A DNA stretch of 40,018 nt from Zopfochytrium polystomum (Eukaryota > Chytridiomycota > Chytridiomycetes > Chytridiales > Chytridiaceae). The notes below the pieces were generated by a model, which did not search any database, was not told the origin of the DNA, and saw nothing but the letters and a program-made list of their open reading frames with translations. Location of the stretch: assembly GCA_025765615.1 (NCBI GenBank), contig JAIVFJ010000447.1, forward strand, positions 1 to 40,018, given 5' to 3'. The first letter of the stretch is position 1, and each line of letters starts with the position of its first letter. This document shows positions 29,826 through 40,018 of this stretch, in pieces. Made by a program: the position numbers and the translations under genes.

Positions 29826-31475
29826 ATGTCCTTACTGCGAAAGCTCACCTCATCGAAGGGCAATAGTTTCTTCAAAACCTCAAACTCGGTCTCCCCTACG
29901 GATAAGGCAGGATCGTCTGGCGCCACGTCTCCAAAGACCGCCGAGCCCGCCACCGCCTCCAGCCCCAAGGGCACGACTTCTCCCAAAGGCCTCAACTTTC
30001 TCCCCTCGATCAGCCCGTCGAGCGGATCAAGCTCCGCGAGCCCCACCAGCCCCACCAGCCAGCCCTCAGCCTCGACCTCCCCGACCTCGGCAAAGGGCCT
30101 CGAGACGCCATCGTCCCCCGTTAAACGCGAGCCGTCCCAGTCCCGCGGCTCCTCGACCCCGCGAAAGAGCCACAACTCGGAAACGCCCGCAGCCCCCGCC
30201 GCTTCCTCCGCCGTCGACCCCGCGGCCGCCGCCCACAGCCACGCAACGAAATCGGCGGCCCCGACAATGTCGAAATCAAAGTACAAGTACTCCCTCGCGG
30301 ACTTCCACATCGATCGCACCCTCGGCACCGGCTCCTTTGGCCGCGTCCACATGGTGCGCGTCAAGTCGACCGGCCGCTTCTACGCCATGAAGGTGCTCCG
30401 CAAAAGCGAGATCGTCAAGATGAAGCAGGTCGAGCACACCGTCAACGAAAAAAACATTTTGGATCAGCTCAACTTTCCGTTCCTCGTGAGCATGCTCGGC
30501 ACGTTTCAGGACTCGAGCAACGTCTACTTTGTGCTCGAGTACATCCAGGGCGGCGAGCTGTTTTCGTATCTGCGGAGGTGCGGGGTATGTGTTGTCTACG
30601 TGTTTCGAATTGTCGTCGCCAACGTGGTGTTACAACACTGCTGACTACCTTTTACCCGCCAGCGATTCCACAACAACGTGGCGAGGTTCTACGCGGCAGA
30701 AGTGACCATGGCCTTCGAGTACCTCCACAGCAAAGACATTATCTACCGCGATCTGAAGCCGGAGGTTAGTGGTCCAGAAAAAAACACCCTGTATATGGCC
30801 ACTCCTGACACTCAATCTCCCACAACAATCCAACTAGAACCTTCTGATCGATGCTTCGGGTCACATCAAAATCACAGACTTTGGGTTTGCCAAACACGTG
30901 CCGGACGTCACTTGGACACTGTGTGGAACACCCGACTATTTAGCACCAGAGATTATTCAATCCAAAGGTTACGGCCGTGCCGTTGATTGGTGGGCCCTTG
31001 GCATCCTGATATACGAGGTGAGGGGGAGTTTCTTGCTTCACGTCCTCTCCTTCCTCAAGCCTTCCCGCCTCCAATGCCCCTATTTGCCAATTTGATCAAT
31101 CGCAAGATGCTGGCGGGCCACCCACCATTCTACGACGAAGACCACTTCAAGCTGTACGAAAAAATCCTCGCCTGCAAGCCAAAGTTCCCCTCCCACTTTG
31201 ACCCGCTCGCCAAAGACCTCGTCAAGCGCTTCCTCACAACCGACCTGTCGAAGCGCTACGGCAACCTCAAGGGCGGCTCCGGCGACATCAAGCGACACAA
31301 GTGGTTCGCCGGCCTGGACTGGGACGCCCTCGTCGACTTGAAGATCCCCGCCCCTTACCTCCCGCCTAGCAAAGGCGAGGGCGACACCTCAAACTTTGAC
31401 GTGTATCCCGAGGATCACGAGCCGTACGGGATTCCCGGGCCGGACCCGTACAAGGAGAAGTTTAAGGACTTTTGA
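29826..31475 (+). CDS. cAMP-dependent protein kinase catalytic subunit
   Basis: Phosphorylates Ser/Thr targets when cAMP releases the regulatory subunit. Exons 29826-30584, 30663-30764, 30838-31017 and 31107-31475 join in phase to 469 residues. An N-terminal Ser/Pro/Thr-rich disordered stretch of about 150 residues, common in fungal PKA-C, is followed by the AGC kinase domain: [29 protein letters not shown] (split by an intron after E), DFGFAKHV and the activation loop [14 protein letters not shown] with its phosphorylatable Thr. The C-terminal AGC tail ends FKDF, the FxxF hydrophobic motif that terminates PKA-C. All catalytic residues are present. Introns of 69-89 nt have GTATGT, GTTAGT and GTGAGG donors. 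No regulatory subunit is in the window. Confidence 0.96.
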
Positions 31476-32774
31476 GGAAACTGGTTGGCGGGGAAAGGGG
31501 GCAGACAGTAACTCTTCCCCAACCTTTTCTTTGCCTCTGGAACTTCGAAAATCACAAAGTCTGTTTCTCTCGCAAAATTCTGTTGTCATATTCGATTGCG
31601 CATTTGGTGATACTAAAGAGGGCTTTACTTCTATTTGTTCAAGTTCGCGACCCATTTTGTGCGAGTGTCGAATCGGTAGAGTAGAATAAACGCAGTCCTC
31701 ACTTCTCTCGTTACACTCGTAGTTTTGAATCTCTCCCACTTTTGAGCTTTTCTTTTTCCTTTTTTTTTATTTGTTGCCGGCACCCTATCGTGAAAAAAGC
31801 GAATCTCTCTGGCGCCTGCAGGCCAGTGGGTCTTCTTTGAATACGAGATACATTGTAAGCGGAAAATTTCGTGTTTTGGCTTCTTGGTTGAATATGGTGA
31901 AACGGCCCACCGGCGATCTATGTAATATGAACCACTTTTCGCGAATTTGCAGCTGCTCAAGGTTGGATGTGCATGGCCTTGAAGACCAGAAAAAAAGGGC
32001 TGCAGCAGCGGTCTCAGTACCAATAATGCGGCTGTGATACGACCTCATTGGCCTCTCACTCCTTTAATTGCTGCCTTGGCTCAAGCATTTAGTTAATTAC
32101 GACAATAACCTGTTGGAATCGTAGAGCTCACGCTGCGAACCCTGTGCGCACAGCTCGTGTCTGTCCCTATTGGGTTGTTACGCTTATCTCACGCCCGTCA
32201 ATGTTTCCACGTGTATCGCTCTACGACGAGACCACGGGACTTGGGAGGCAGAATCAGTTCGACGAGTGTCAGATCGGATGGTAGAATGTGCGAGACTGCA
32301 TCATTGCGTGAGGCAAGCGCCAGCGTTGTGGGTAAAAATAGAAAGATCGTGTTGTATGTGGGAGTTGTGATGTGGAAGAGAATTATTTGTGAATTTATTT
32401 ATTTTTCTTGTTTGCACAAGAATAATATTAAAAAACGTAAAAAAATGGAGTCGTCGTCGTCGCACTGCCGGATGGCGCTCGCGGTCGAGGTGCCGACGGC
32501 AGCGCCAAAGACGCCCCTGCCATCGCGCCGCCGCCGACGCCGCAGCTGCGCTCTCATCCCCGCTCCAACACCATCTGCATCTATCACCACGGCGATCCGC
32601 TTTCGGATACCTACCGCAAATGCTGCTGGAGCAGCAGCAGCGGCGACACCTGCGCATGGCCGACGACGGAAGGCGGTGGCGCTCGTCGAGAATCAATTGC
32701 GTTCCAGTCGCTCGACCGCGCGATCGCATCGATCTCTTCCACTGTCGCGCGGCCTCGCCCCAAGATCATCGTTC
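31476..32774. other. Intergenic, with possible upstream extension of the next gene
   Basis: No gene seen between 31476 and 32444. From an ATG at 32445 the frame of the next gene's signal peptide is open with an Arg/Ala-rich sequence. I prefer the start at 32775 because it places the hydrophobic segment at the N-terminus. Confidence 0.45.
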
Positions 32775-35603
32775 ATGCCAGCCGTGATCTTTTGTGTCCT
32801 GATATTATCCACTGTTTCTTCACTGCTGCTCGGTGCGATTCCGTCTGGTGAGATCCATGGCTCTTGGGATCTGCAATGTTGACGCCACAGTTCGTTTAGG
32901 CGCCTCACTCGTCAAGATCCCAGATCCCGAAGTGACGCTGAAACCCTTGACCAACACCTCAAAAGTTGTTATCACAGGCCTAGCGGCGGGATCTGACGGG
33001 TGAGTGGAGGGTTCCCGCGGCCGCCTTGCAGTCTGCCCGTTTGCGAAGCTGACGTGCAACCGCTGTTGCAGATCGTACTTTGCTGTAGGCGACTTTTCGC
33101 AGGGCAACTTTGAACTTCTCGCTGGCGGATCGAGTTGGGGATTCTCCACCATGGGTATGACACCGCAATCAGGGTCTGGACCTCGAAAAATTGATCAACG
33201 GGCTTCATTCATTGCGCAGATGCACCGAACATTACCCGCGGCTTTGTCGTGTTCAATCCGTCCGCCACGTCCAAGACGCGCCTCGCGTGGGCCCGTTCAC
33301 TCTCACCGCCTGGACCGAATGGCTACGTTCGCATCTCGGACGTCGTCACCGACCCAACAAATACACGGACTGGCGCCGTGCTGGTCGGGACGTACCGCGG
33401 CGACTCGTTTCTCCTCTCAAACGAAATATCCGTGCTGCAGTCCGGTTCAAAACCGAGTTTGAACGCTGAGAGCCTGTTCGTGGCCAGCGTCGACGAGGAA
33501 AGCACGTTCCGCTGGGTGTATTCTACACCGCTTGTCGACGATGTCGCAAACCCTGCGAAGGAGGCTCTGGTAAAGGTTCCAATCCCCGTGAAGGCCGCGG
33601 CGCACGACGATGGCACGATTGTGGTGGCTGGATCGTTTGAGGGTGTGCTCAAAACTCCATTTCTGAGCGTCGAGAGGTAATCACTGGATTATTTCTTCAT
33701 TCAGCCGACATCCCTGTTCTAAATGTTCCATCATTGCCCGAACCCAGCCGAGCAAATACCCTCGACACTTTCGTTCTCAAATTCAACGCAACGACTGGAT
33801 CGCCGATCGCCGTCGGTGCCTCTCTCTTTGTTCGAACAGCTGCGGGTCCAATATCCGCTGCGACCTCTCTGAAAAACGACACTGCTCACAGAACAGAAAT
33901 TCATCACGTCTCCTCCATCTCGCTGGACACTTGCCGGCAGTCATCTTCATCCGCGGAGGACCTGCAATCGTCGCCCTTACGCTACGTCGTCTCTGGAGTA
34001 TCTTTCGAGTTCGTTGACGATCCCGTACCGACAGCAGTCGATCTGGAGGGTCATCTGGTTCAGGCGTCCTTTTTGGAACTGGGCGACGGCGAAAAAGCAC
34101 CGTCAGCAGCGAAAACGAAAAAAGAAAAGGCGAAAGGAAAACGGACGCTGGAGAGAAGGCAGTTCGACGATGGACTGGATTTGGCAGAGGTATTGGAAGA
34201 GATCGAAGCAGAGTTGGAGGAGAAGGAGATTGAAGACGAAATCGCCAAAGTGGAGGCGGCAGAGGCGGCGGCGGCAGCAGCAGCTGGGAAGCCTGCGGCA
34301 GTTGCGGACTCGAACGCCGCAAAGGAAGTCAAGAACAACGGTGCCGCCCCGTCCGACAGTGCCTCTTCGTCGATCGCTGCAACTACTCCGACATCGTCGT
34401 CGTCGTCATTGATCGCTTCGCCGTCCGCGACGCCTCCATCTGCGGCCTCCTCTGGGCTGTCGAACAAAACGGGGGAGACCGAGGATGAAGACGACGAAGG
34501 GCTGCTCGCCCTCTCAGACAACATTGAAAGCGGGAAAGTCAATGAGAAACCCGAATCAGGAAAAGTTCCGCCGCCAACCGCAAAGGAGCCTGGCTCTCTA
34601 ATGGGTGAACTTGGGAAAAAGCCAGACGAAAAACTGGATTCGAAAGGCAAAGGCATTCCAAAACTGACTGATCACACTATCGGGAAAGGTTCAAAACCTG
34701 GGCCGAAGGAGGACACACCCGCAGCGTCGGTGGATAAGGCGAAGGAAGGCAAGGCCGGTGAAGTAAAGGCGAGTGAGGTGGAGATGGGGGACCCAAAGTT
34801 GGGCAAAGCGGCAACCGACGACGGCAAGAAGGCCAAAGTTGTCGAGGCCGGTGAATCGTCCACTGCCGGCTCTTCTTCGCCGACCCCTACTTCTTCGGCG
34901 ACGCCCACATCAACCGCCCCTGCGGAACACGCCGACGGCGATAAGACCGCAACAACCAGCGAAAGCTCTGCGCCCGAACCCAAAGCCGAACCCCCAACCC
35001 CTCTCACCCACTACCTCCACACCGTGTCCCGCCCCCCACTCGCAGCCATCTCCCTCGGCACCTTCCACCTCGGCGACCTCCGCGACACCCTCGCCGCGCT
35101 GTCGCGCTGGGCGGAGCGCCTGCGGAACCCGGACGTCGCAAAGAAGGAGGACGGGTGGGACGCCGTCGGCGTCATTGCCGAGGCCGGCGCGGCGTGGGTC
35201 GTTCAGGACGCTGGGTTCGGGGGCCGCGCTACGGGCGGTCCCGGAGAGTGTCCCGGTTATGTGATGAGAGGCGTTGTTGAGGAGGGCAGAGGCGCGGCGC
35301 TGGGTGTTGCTGCGCCCGAGGCGGGCCGCAGAGTAGGCTTCGTCGGCCTTGTCGCGAAACCGTGGGGTGAGTTTTGCTGCTGCAAAAGTTCTAAATTTCA
35401 TGCGCGGGCTTCATGGTATTATTAATTGGAGACTAATTCTTTCCCCGGCAGAACGCGTGGTCTGGAGAGCGTCTTTCCCACTGAGCGAATTGCTGGTGGT
35501 GACTCCGACTGTATCGTACGACCTGGCGGCGGACGGGAAGAAATCGTCCATTGTGGTTATGGGTCACATTCCCGAGCCAGACGATCTCGAGTTGAGTTTA
35601 CCA

Positions 35604-35640
<37 letters not shown>

Positions 35641-37260
35641 ACCTTTGGGTCCAATGAGCTGTTTCTGACTTCCGTGCATTCCCAGCGAGTTCCCAGTCCT
35701 CGCATCGCCCACGTTGAAAAAATCGGAGTATTTCATTGTCTCGATTAATGCCTTTTCCGGCGCGGTATGTCTCCTCTCACGATGCCTCTCTCCATTCCCA
35801 AAGGAGAAATTGCGATCCTCGCTGAAATAGCTACTTACGAGCAAACTTTCTTATCCATAGGCCCACTCGTTGAACGGTCTGGCCCCGCTCCCTCCAACCG
35901 CGGCGCATCTTCCCACCCCTTCGATCGACGAGAAACCGCAAGTGAAAATTCCCGTGCAGCTGCTCACCCTTCCTCTCGCAGACGACGGCGGCAGCAGCAA
36001 ATCTGGGACGAAAGCCACCACCGCCACCACGAGCCACCTCGTGGCAGGCCAGCTGCCGCGCTTCGCAGGCAGCAGCGAGGGCGCGTGGATCTCCGTTGTG
36101 CGCGGAGACTGGGGCGCAGCGGTCGCGGACGACAAGAAGGGCGGCGGCGGCGAGAACGAGACGACGACGGGTGGGACCGCGGCGGAACCGGAGACGAAGA
36201 AGGGAGAGAAGGGAGAGACTGACAAGAAGGGCGAGACGGGCGGCGGGACGGGCGAGAAGAAAGAGACGGGGCAGACGGGAGGGAAGGGTGAGCCGGGTGG
36301 CGGCAAGGTTTCGGAGACGCCCGCTATCCCGGAGAAGGTGCCGGAAAAGAAGGTTCCGGAAAAGAAGCTGCCGGAAGAGATTGCGGAGGACGAGGAGGGC
36401 TTGGAGGAAGTCGTCGGCGGAGCAGCCGGCGGCGGCGGCGGCGGCGGAGTGCCGAGCGAAGTGGTTGACGGCGATGACGAAGATTCGTCGTCGATCGGAT
36501 TCTACATTGTAAGTCGTGGGCGTCGGTTCCCTTTGACGCGTTTGAAACCGCTAAACCTCAATCTCCCCTCCTCCCTTCCAACAAATCCCCCCAGCAAATG
36601 ATCCTCGTCATCGGCGTCGTCGCCGGCGTGATCATCGTCTTCACCCCGGACCGCAAAGGCTCCGCCGGCGCCTCCACGCCCACGGCGTCCTCTCCGGGCT
36701 CCCTGAAATCCATCTTCTCCTCCCTCTTCTCCGCGTTCCCGTCCAACGCAGCGGCTCACCCGGCCCCCGGGGGATCGAGGGGGGACGCCCGCGGCGCGTA
36801 CAGGCCCATGTCGGAGACGTCGGGGCTGGCGCTGGGCGACGACGAGGAGGACGTGATCGGGCTCGAGGAGATGGGGATCGCGCGCAGGGGTAGCGGCAGC
36901 GGTGGCGGTGGAGGCGGTGGAAGTGCGGCGGCGGCGGCGGCGAGGGGCATGGTGCTTTCCGGCCGCCGCCCGTCGCTCCCGGCGACCTCTACCGCCCCGT
37001 CCGTGCCGTACGTCGACATTGCAATCCCCGCAGCGGCCTCGTCGACCGCCCCTGCAAAACCGTCGGCGTCGTCCGGCGGTGGCGGTGTCCCCGCGGACGG
37101 CTGGGACGACTGGGACGAGGACTTTGGGGAGGGTGGTGGAGGTGGCGGCGGTGGCGGTGGGGCGGAGAAGAAGGAGGGAGCGGCGTTGGTGGGCGGTGCT
37201 GGAGCGAAAAGCGGCGGCGGCGAGGCCAAGAACGCGGCGGACGGGTGGGACTGGGAGTGA
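32775..37260 (+). CDS. Type I membrane protein with beta-propeller-like lumenal domain and acidic Trp tail motifs
   Basis: Function unknown. Exons 32775-32847, 32891-32999, 33072-33154, 33220-33676, 33705-35366, 35452-35590, 35686-35764, 35861-36508 and 36595-37260 give about 1300 residues. The N-terminus MPAVIFCVLILSTVSSLLLG is a signal peptide. Exons 3-5 encode repeats of the form SLFVASVD...DGTIVVAGSFEG and DTFVLKFNATTG, resembling SBBP-type beta-propeller repeats. Then come an acidic coiled-coil stretch (LEEIEAELEEKEIEDEI) and long Ser/Pro/Lys-rich linkers. One transmembrane helix (MILVIGVVAGVIIVF) starts the last exon. The cytosolic tail contains DGWDDWDEDF and ends ADGWDWE. The junction after exon 4 is off in phase unless the donor at 33642 (GTGTGC) is used. 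The intron after exon 6 holds a 33-nt T run. Confidence 0.75.
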
Positions 37261-37495
37261 CGGGGGTTCACGTTCGCCATCTCTCTTTTTCTTTCTCTTT
37301 TGGCTCCCTTTGTGACGTATGCATGCAGGGTGAGCGTAACGCAAACGCCTTTTTTTAAAAAAGGGATCTTTTGCACGAGAGTCCTAAAAACAACAACCCG
37401 AGCCGCTTTCGGCAACGGCGGAATACGAAGCCAGCATTTCCTTATTGAGCGAAATCGCCCGAGTCCAACCTCTGACGTCACTCACTCACAGGCAG
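37261..37495. other. Short intergenic between convergent genes
   Basis: No gene seen. It is the shared 3' region of the membrane-protein gene and the NTF2-like gene. Confidence 0.5.
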
Positions 37496-38093
37496 TCACA
37501 GCTTGCTGCTGCTGCTGGTACTCGCAGCAGCCCTCTCCCTCGCCAGCCTCTCCTCCCACTTCGGCACGCCGACCGCCTGCAGCTCGCCAAACCGCGCCAG
37601 GGCGTTGACAGGCCGCAGCATCACCTCGAACCGCACGATGCGCAGCAGCCCGTCCGCCTCGCGCGCGAGCGTGATCAGGTCGACGCCCTTGAGTCCCAGC
37701 TTCTTCTTCGTCGTCGTCTTCTTCTTGCCATCCGTGCCGTCGTCCCCCTCCGCCGCCGCCGCCGCCCGCCGCCGCCGTCTCCACCGCCGCCCCAAACTCC
37801 AGACACAGCTTCACCTCCTCTTCCTTGTTGCCATCGGAACCAGCGGTGGTCGTGGTCGTGGTCGTCGTCGTCCTCGTCGTCAAGGCCCACTCCGAGTAGT
37901 ACCGAAAGTCGCGAAAGTTGTCGATGGCCGAGGCCAGCAGCGCCGTCACGCGGTCCGCGCCGCGCCGCGTCTTGACGTACAGCGGCGTGTGGAACTCGAC
38001 GGACTCGGACAGCAGGGAGCGCAGGAGGGAGATGTTGGCGGTGGAGACCGTCGTGTGCCACTTGGCGAGGAAGTCGGCGGTGGTGGTGGCCAT
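37496..38093 (-). CDS. NTF2/SnoaL-like protein with peroxisomal SKL signal (one frame break)
   Basis: About 195 residues. The start is MATTTADFLAKWHTTVSTAN, followed by LLRSLLSESVEFHTPLY and IDNFRDFRYYSEWALT, the layout of the NTF2-like cone fold used by SnoaL-type enzymes and many small-ligand binders. After a Gly/Ala-rich loop the C-terminal half has GLKGVDLITLAREADGLLRI and RFEVMLRPVNALARFGELQ, the usual closing strands. The last three residues are SKL, the type 1 peroxisomal import signal. The two halves are in different frames. The break falls in a GCG repeat near 37760-37780, where one extra G (GCGGGCG) would explain it. No catalytic Asp/His pair could be assigned. A GT repeat (38100-38141) lies just upstream of the ATG. 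Confidence 0.65.
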
Positions 38094-38099
38094 TTGGTT

Positions 38100-38141
38100 T
38101 GTGTGTGTGTGTGTGTGTGCGTGTGTGAATGTGTGTGTGTG
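38100..38141. repeat. GT microsatellite abutting the start of the NTF2-like gene
   Basis: GT-rich tract with GCGT and GAAT interruptions ending seven bases before the ATG (minus strand), so it probably lies in the 5' leader as a CA repeat. Confidence 0.75.
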
Positions 38142-38229
38142 GGTCTCGATTCGGTTTCTTGTTGATGCGAAGAAGGACACCCTTGTCAACCGAAGGGGCT
38201 TTGCCCCCCAACCCTAAACCCAACCAACC

Positions 38230-38925
38230 TCAAACCGCCGTCCCCGCAGCCTCAGCAAACAGCTCCTCCATCGTCCGGTCTGGGTCCATCCCGTTCGCGT
38301 CCATCGCCCGCTCCACCGCCGCCGCGTCCATCCCCTCCGCCGGACCAGCAAGCAGCTGCGCCAGCACGTACTCCCTCTCGCTCACCGACGGCAGCCCCCC
38401 TTCCGCCGGCGGCACCCGCAGCCGCCCCTCCCGTGCCAGCTCCGCCTCCACCCCGCACAGCTGCCGGAAGAACCCGACGTTCGGCGCCGCCCGCGGCGCC
38501 GCCGCCTGCACCGCGCCCAGCGCGCCGCGCAGCGTCAGCCCGCGCTCGCGCATCAGGAAAGCCGCGATGAACGACGCGGACCGCGAGACGCCCGCCTCGC
38601 AGTGGACCAGGACGGCGCCGCCGGAGGCGAGTGCCGAGGAGATGAAGGCGGTCGCCGTGGGGATGTGCGGGCGGAGGGGGACGGCCGGGTCGTCGGGGAG
38701 GCAGATGTGCAGGTAGCCGGCGAAGCCGGTGTCCGAGTCCGCGGAGGCCGCACTTGCGCCGCCAAAGGGGTTCGGGTACCGCGGGGTCGTCGGATCCGCG
38801 GCGCTGACCGGCCCCGTGACGTTCAGGATGTGGGTGATGCCGGCGCGGAGGAGGCGGTCGCGGTCGGTGGCGGCGGGCACGCTGGAGATGAAGATGCCGG
38901 GGACGACTTCGGATGGGCCGATCAT
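38230..38925 (-). CDS. Dual-specificity protein phosphatase with possible UBA-like tail
   Basis: An intronless 231-residue protein. It begins MIGPSEVVPGIFISSVPAA, the typical first strand of DUSP domains, then GITHILNVTGP. The general-acid region YLHICLPDDPA (Asp) follows, then the P-loop VLVHCEAGVSRSAS with catalytic Cys and Arg of the HCxxGxxRS motif. It should remove phosphate from Tyr and Thr/Ser of proteins, perhaps MAP kinases, though no kinase-docking motif is seen. The last 45 residues (VLAQLLAG...GMDAAAVERAMDANG...TMEELFAEA) resemble a UBA three-helix ubiquitin-binding domain; this is tentative. A 33-nt T run (38946-38978) lies upstream of the start. Confidence 0.92.
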   Translation of the reverse strand: MIGPSEVVPGIFISSVPAATDRDRLLRAGITHILNVTGPVSAADPTTPRYPNPFGGASAASADSDTGFAGYLHICLPDDPAVPLRPHIPTATAFISSALASGGAVLVHCEAGVSRSASFIAAFLMRERGLTLRGALGAVQAAAPRAAPNVGFFRQLCGVEAELAREGRLRVPPAEGGLPSVSEREYVLAQLLAGPAEGMDAAAVERAMDANGMDPDRTMEELFAEAAGTAV

Positions 38926-38942
38926 CGTTCGTTACCGTCTCT

Positions 38943-38978
<36 letters not shown>

Positions 38979-40018
38979 CCCCGACCTTCCGAGGTGACTG
39001 TGCTGCACCCCACCCTCAAAGCAAAGTCACCGTTTCCAACAACTGGCGATTTCAAAAAGGCACGTTTGCTCACGCCCAAAGCATTTTCCCGGACTCAGCG
39101 TCGCACCAATCTGCACGTAATGACGCATCTACTTTCTCTTACTTTATTCATCGCAGCTGCAAAGAATTTATATTGTTTAAGGGGGCGGAAGGGGGAAAGA
39201 GTGCTTAATAATAACTCCGTTTACTTTGCCAACTACAAGCGGTAGAATAAATGCTTGGAAAGCGAACGTTGGAACTGTTAGCCGACAGCAATGGAGCGAT
39301 TCCGGAGGGATTTCCGGGAATCAACTGCGGCGTTCTGCGCTTAACAAGGGCTTGTGAAGCCGACGTTAGAGATATGGGTCAGTTCAGATACCTCAGGTCG
39401 AACCTTTCAAAGACCGGAACGTGGGGTTAATATTTCGAAAAGCCGTCGGGAACGGCTACCGTCGGTTCTTACCACAGACTCCACCAGAGTACGCTCGCCG
39501 TTGCTCGCAGAATTGAAGGATTTCGCCACTCCGCGACGATCTGCGACAGCCAGCCAGTCACGGCGTCCATCCTCACTCAACCCTGACAGAAAAGGGTCGA
39601 TAAGCGACATCAACTGCTGGAACCACACCGAAGGTTCATCATCTGCTGCTCCGGCGGCCAGGCGGGGGGGACGTGTTCGCAGGTTAGACTGCCACCAGGG
39701 AAACAAAAATTCAACTTTCCAGCGGACACGATGGGAGACGTCGGCATTCTGAGAGCAAGCCGAGTCTTACATAGCGAATCCTCGTCCGAGTGGATATTTG
39801 TCCCATTTTCTGTGATAATCGGGACGAGCCCCTTGCCTTTGTGTGTACCGCACCAGAATATTTTCTTTCCATGGGATGGGGCCAACCACACTCCCCACCG
39901 ACCGTCCCTTAAGAGGAACTCCGCGAAGGCGCCATGTGCACAGTTGTGCATCATCTCTCGCCACCGTCACAATTGACAGAAGAGAGGGTGGGGTTAATTT
40001 GGCTTTCTGTCCGCTTAA
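38926..40018. other. Right end, no gene supported
   Basis: A 33-nt T run at 38946-38978 is followed by unique sequence. On the minus strand 39407-39706 and 39610-39954 hold moderately protein-like frames (for example LMSLIDPFLSGLSEDGRRDW) that could be exons of a gene continuing past the window, but no domain, start or consistent splice pattern could be established. Confidence 0.4.

Noticed and set aside
39407..39976. Protein-like minus-strand frames at the right end
   Set aside because: No start, splice pattern or domain could be established, so no gene is called.

Overview
The window looks like nuclear DNA of a fungus, most likely an early-diverging (chytrid-like) lineage. It carries fungal and eukaryotic signature genes: an NTO1/BRPF-type PHD-bromodomain protein, HUB1/UBL5, a CK1-family kinase, a PKA catalytic subunit and a PPR-like protein. 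Introns are short (43-110 nt) with GT..AG ends and occasional CTAAC/CTAAT branch sites. The gene-bearing part is GC- and CpG-rich. The placement is inferred from gene content only; no rRNA or other marker is present.

Layout. Positions 230-4199 hold a complete LTR retrotransposon of the Ty3/gypsy chromovirus class: 353-bp LTRs differing at one base, a 5-bp AATAC target duplication, gag, a -1 frameshift site with a pseudoknot, and a pol lacking reverse transcriptase and RNase H. From 4205 to about 8200 no gene is supported. That stretch holds foldback repeats, tRNA-like (SINE-like) sequences and microsatellites, and most of it is CpG-poor. From about 8200 the composition switches to CpG-rich. 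There follow a possible small secreted protein (8517-8960), a spliced unknown gene (10806-11758) with an RGG-rich open frame after it, and the large NTO1-like gene on the minus strand (13063 to about 19280). Then come HUB1 (minus, 19856-20414, five exons), a CK1-family kinase with a long tryptophan-studded N-terminus (plus, 21217-24142), a PPR-like mitochondrial protein with several frame breaks (minus, 25207-28583), PKA-C (plus, 29826-31475), a large type I membrane protein (plus, 32775-37260), an NTF2/SnoaL-like protein ending in SKL (minus, 37496-38093) and a dual-specificity phosphatase (minus, 38230-38925). The last kilobase has no gene I can support.

Most notable. The retroelement combines a perfectly phased heat-shock-element array in its U3, an exact 11-nt self-priming primer site of the Tf1 type, a textbook frameshift pseudoknot and near-total absence of CpG. 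Although it lacks RT, its LTRs are almost identical. It therefore looks like a recently mobilised, non-autonomous, possibly heat-inducible chromovirus that depends on RT supplied in trans. A second item is the CK1-like kinase, whose N-terminus resembles Argonaute-hook (GW/WG) regions and whose catalytic loop carries Gln where Asn is expected.

Caution. Several host genes show one-nucleotide frame conflicts (HUB1 exon 2, one NTO1 intron, the PPR gene, the NTF2-like gene). Some lie in homopolymers or GC-rich repeats. Consensus indels are the likeliest cause, but pseudogenisation of the PPR gene is possible.
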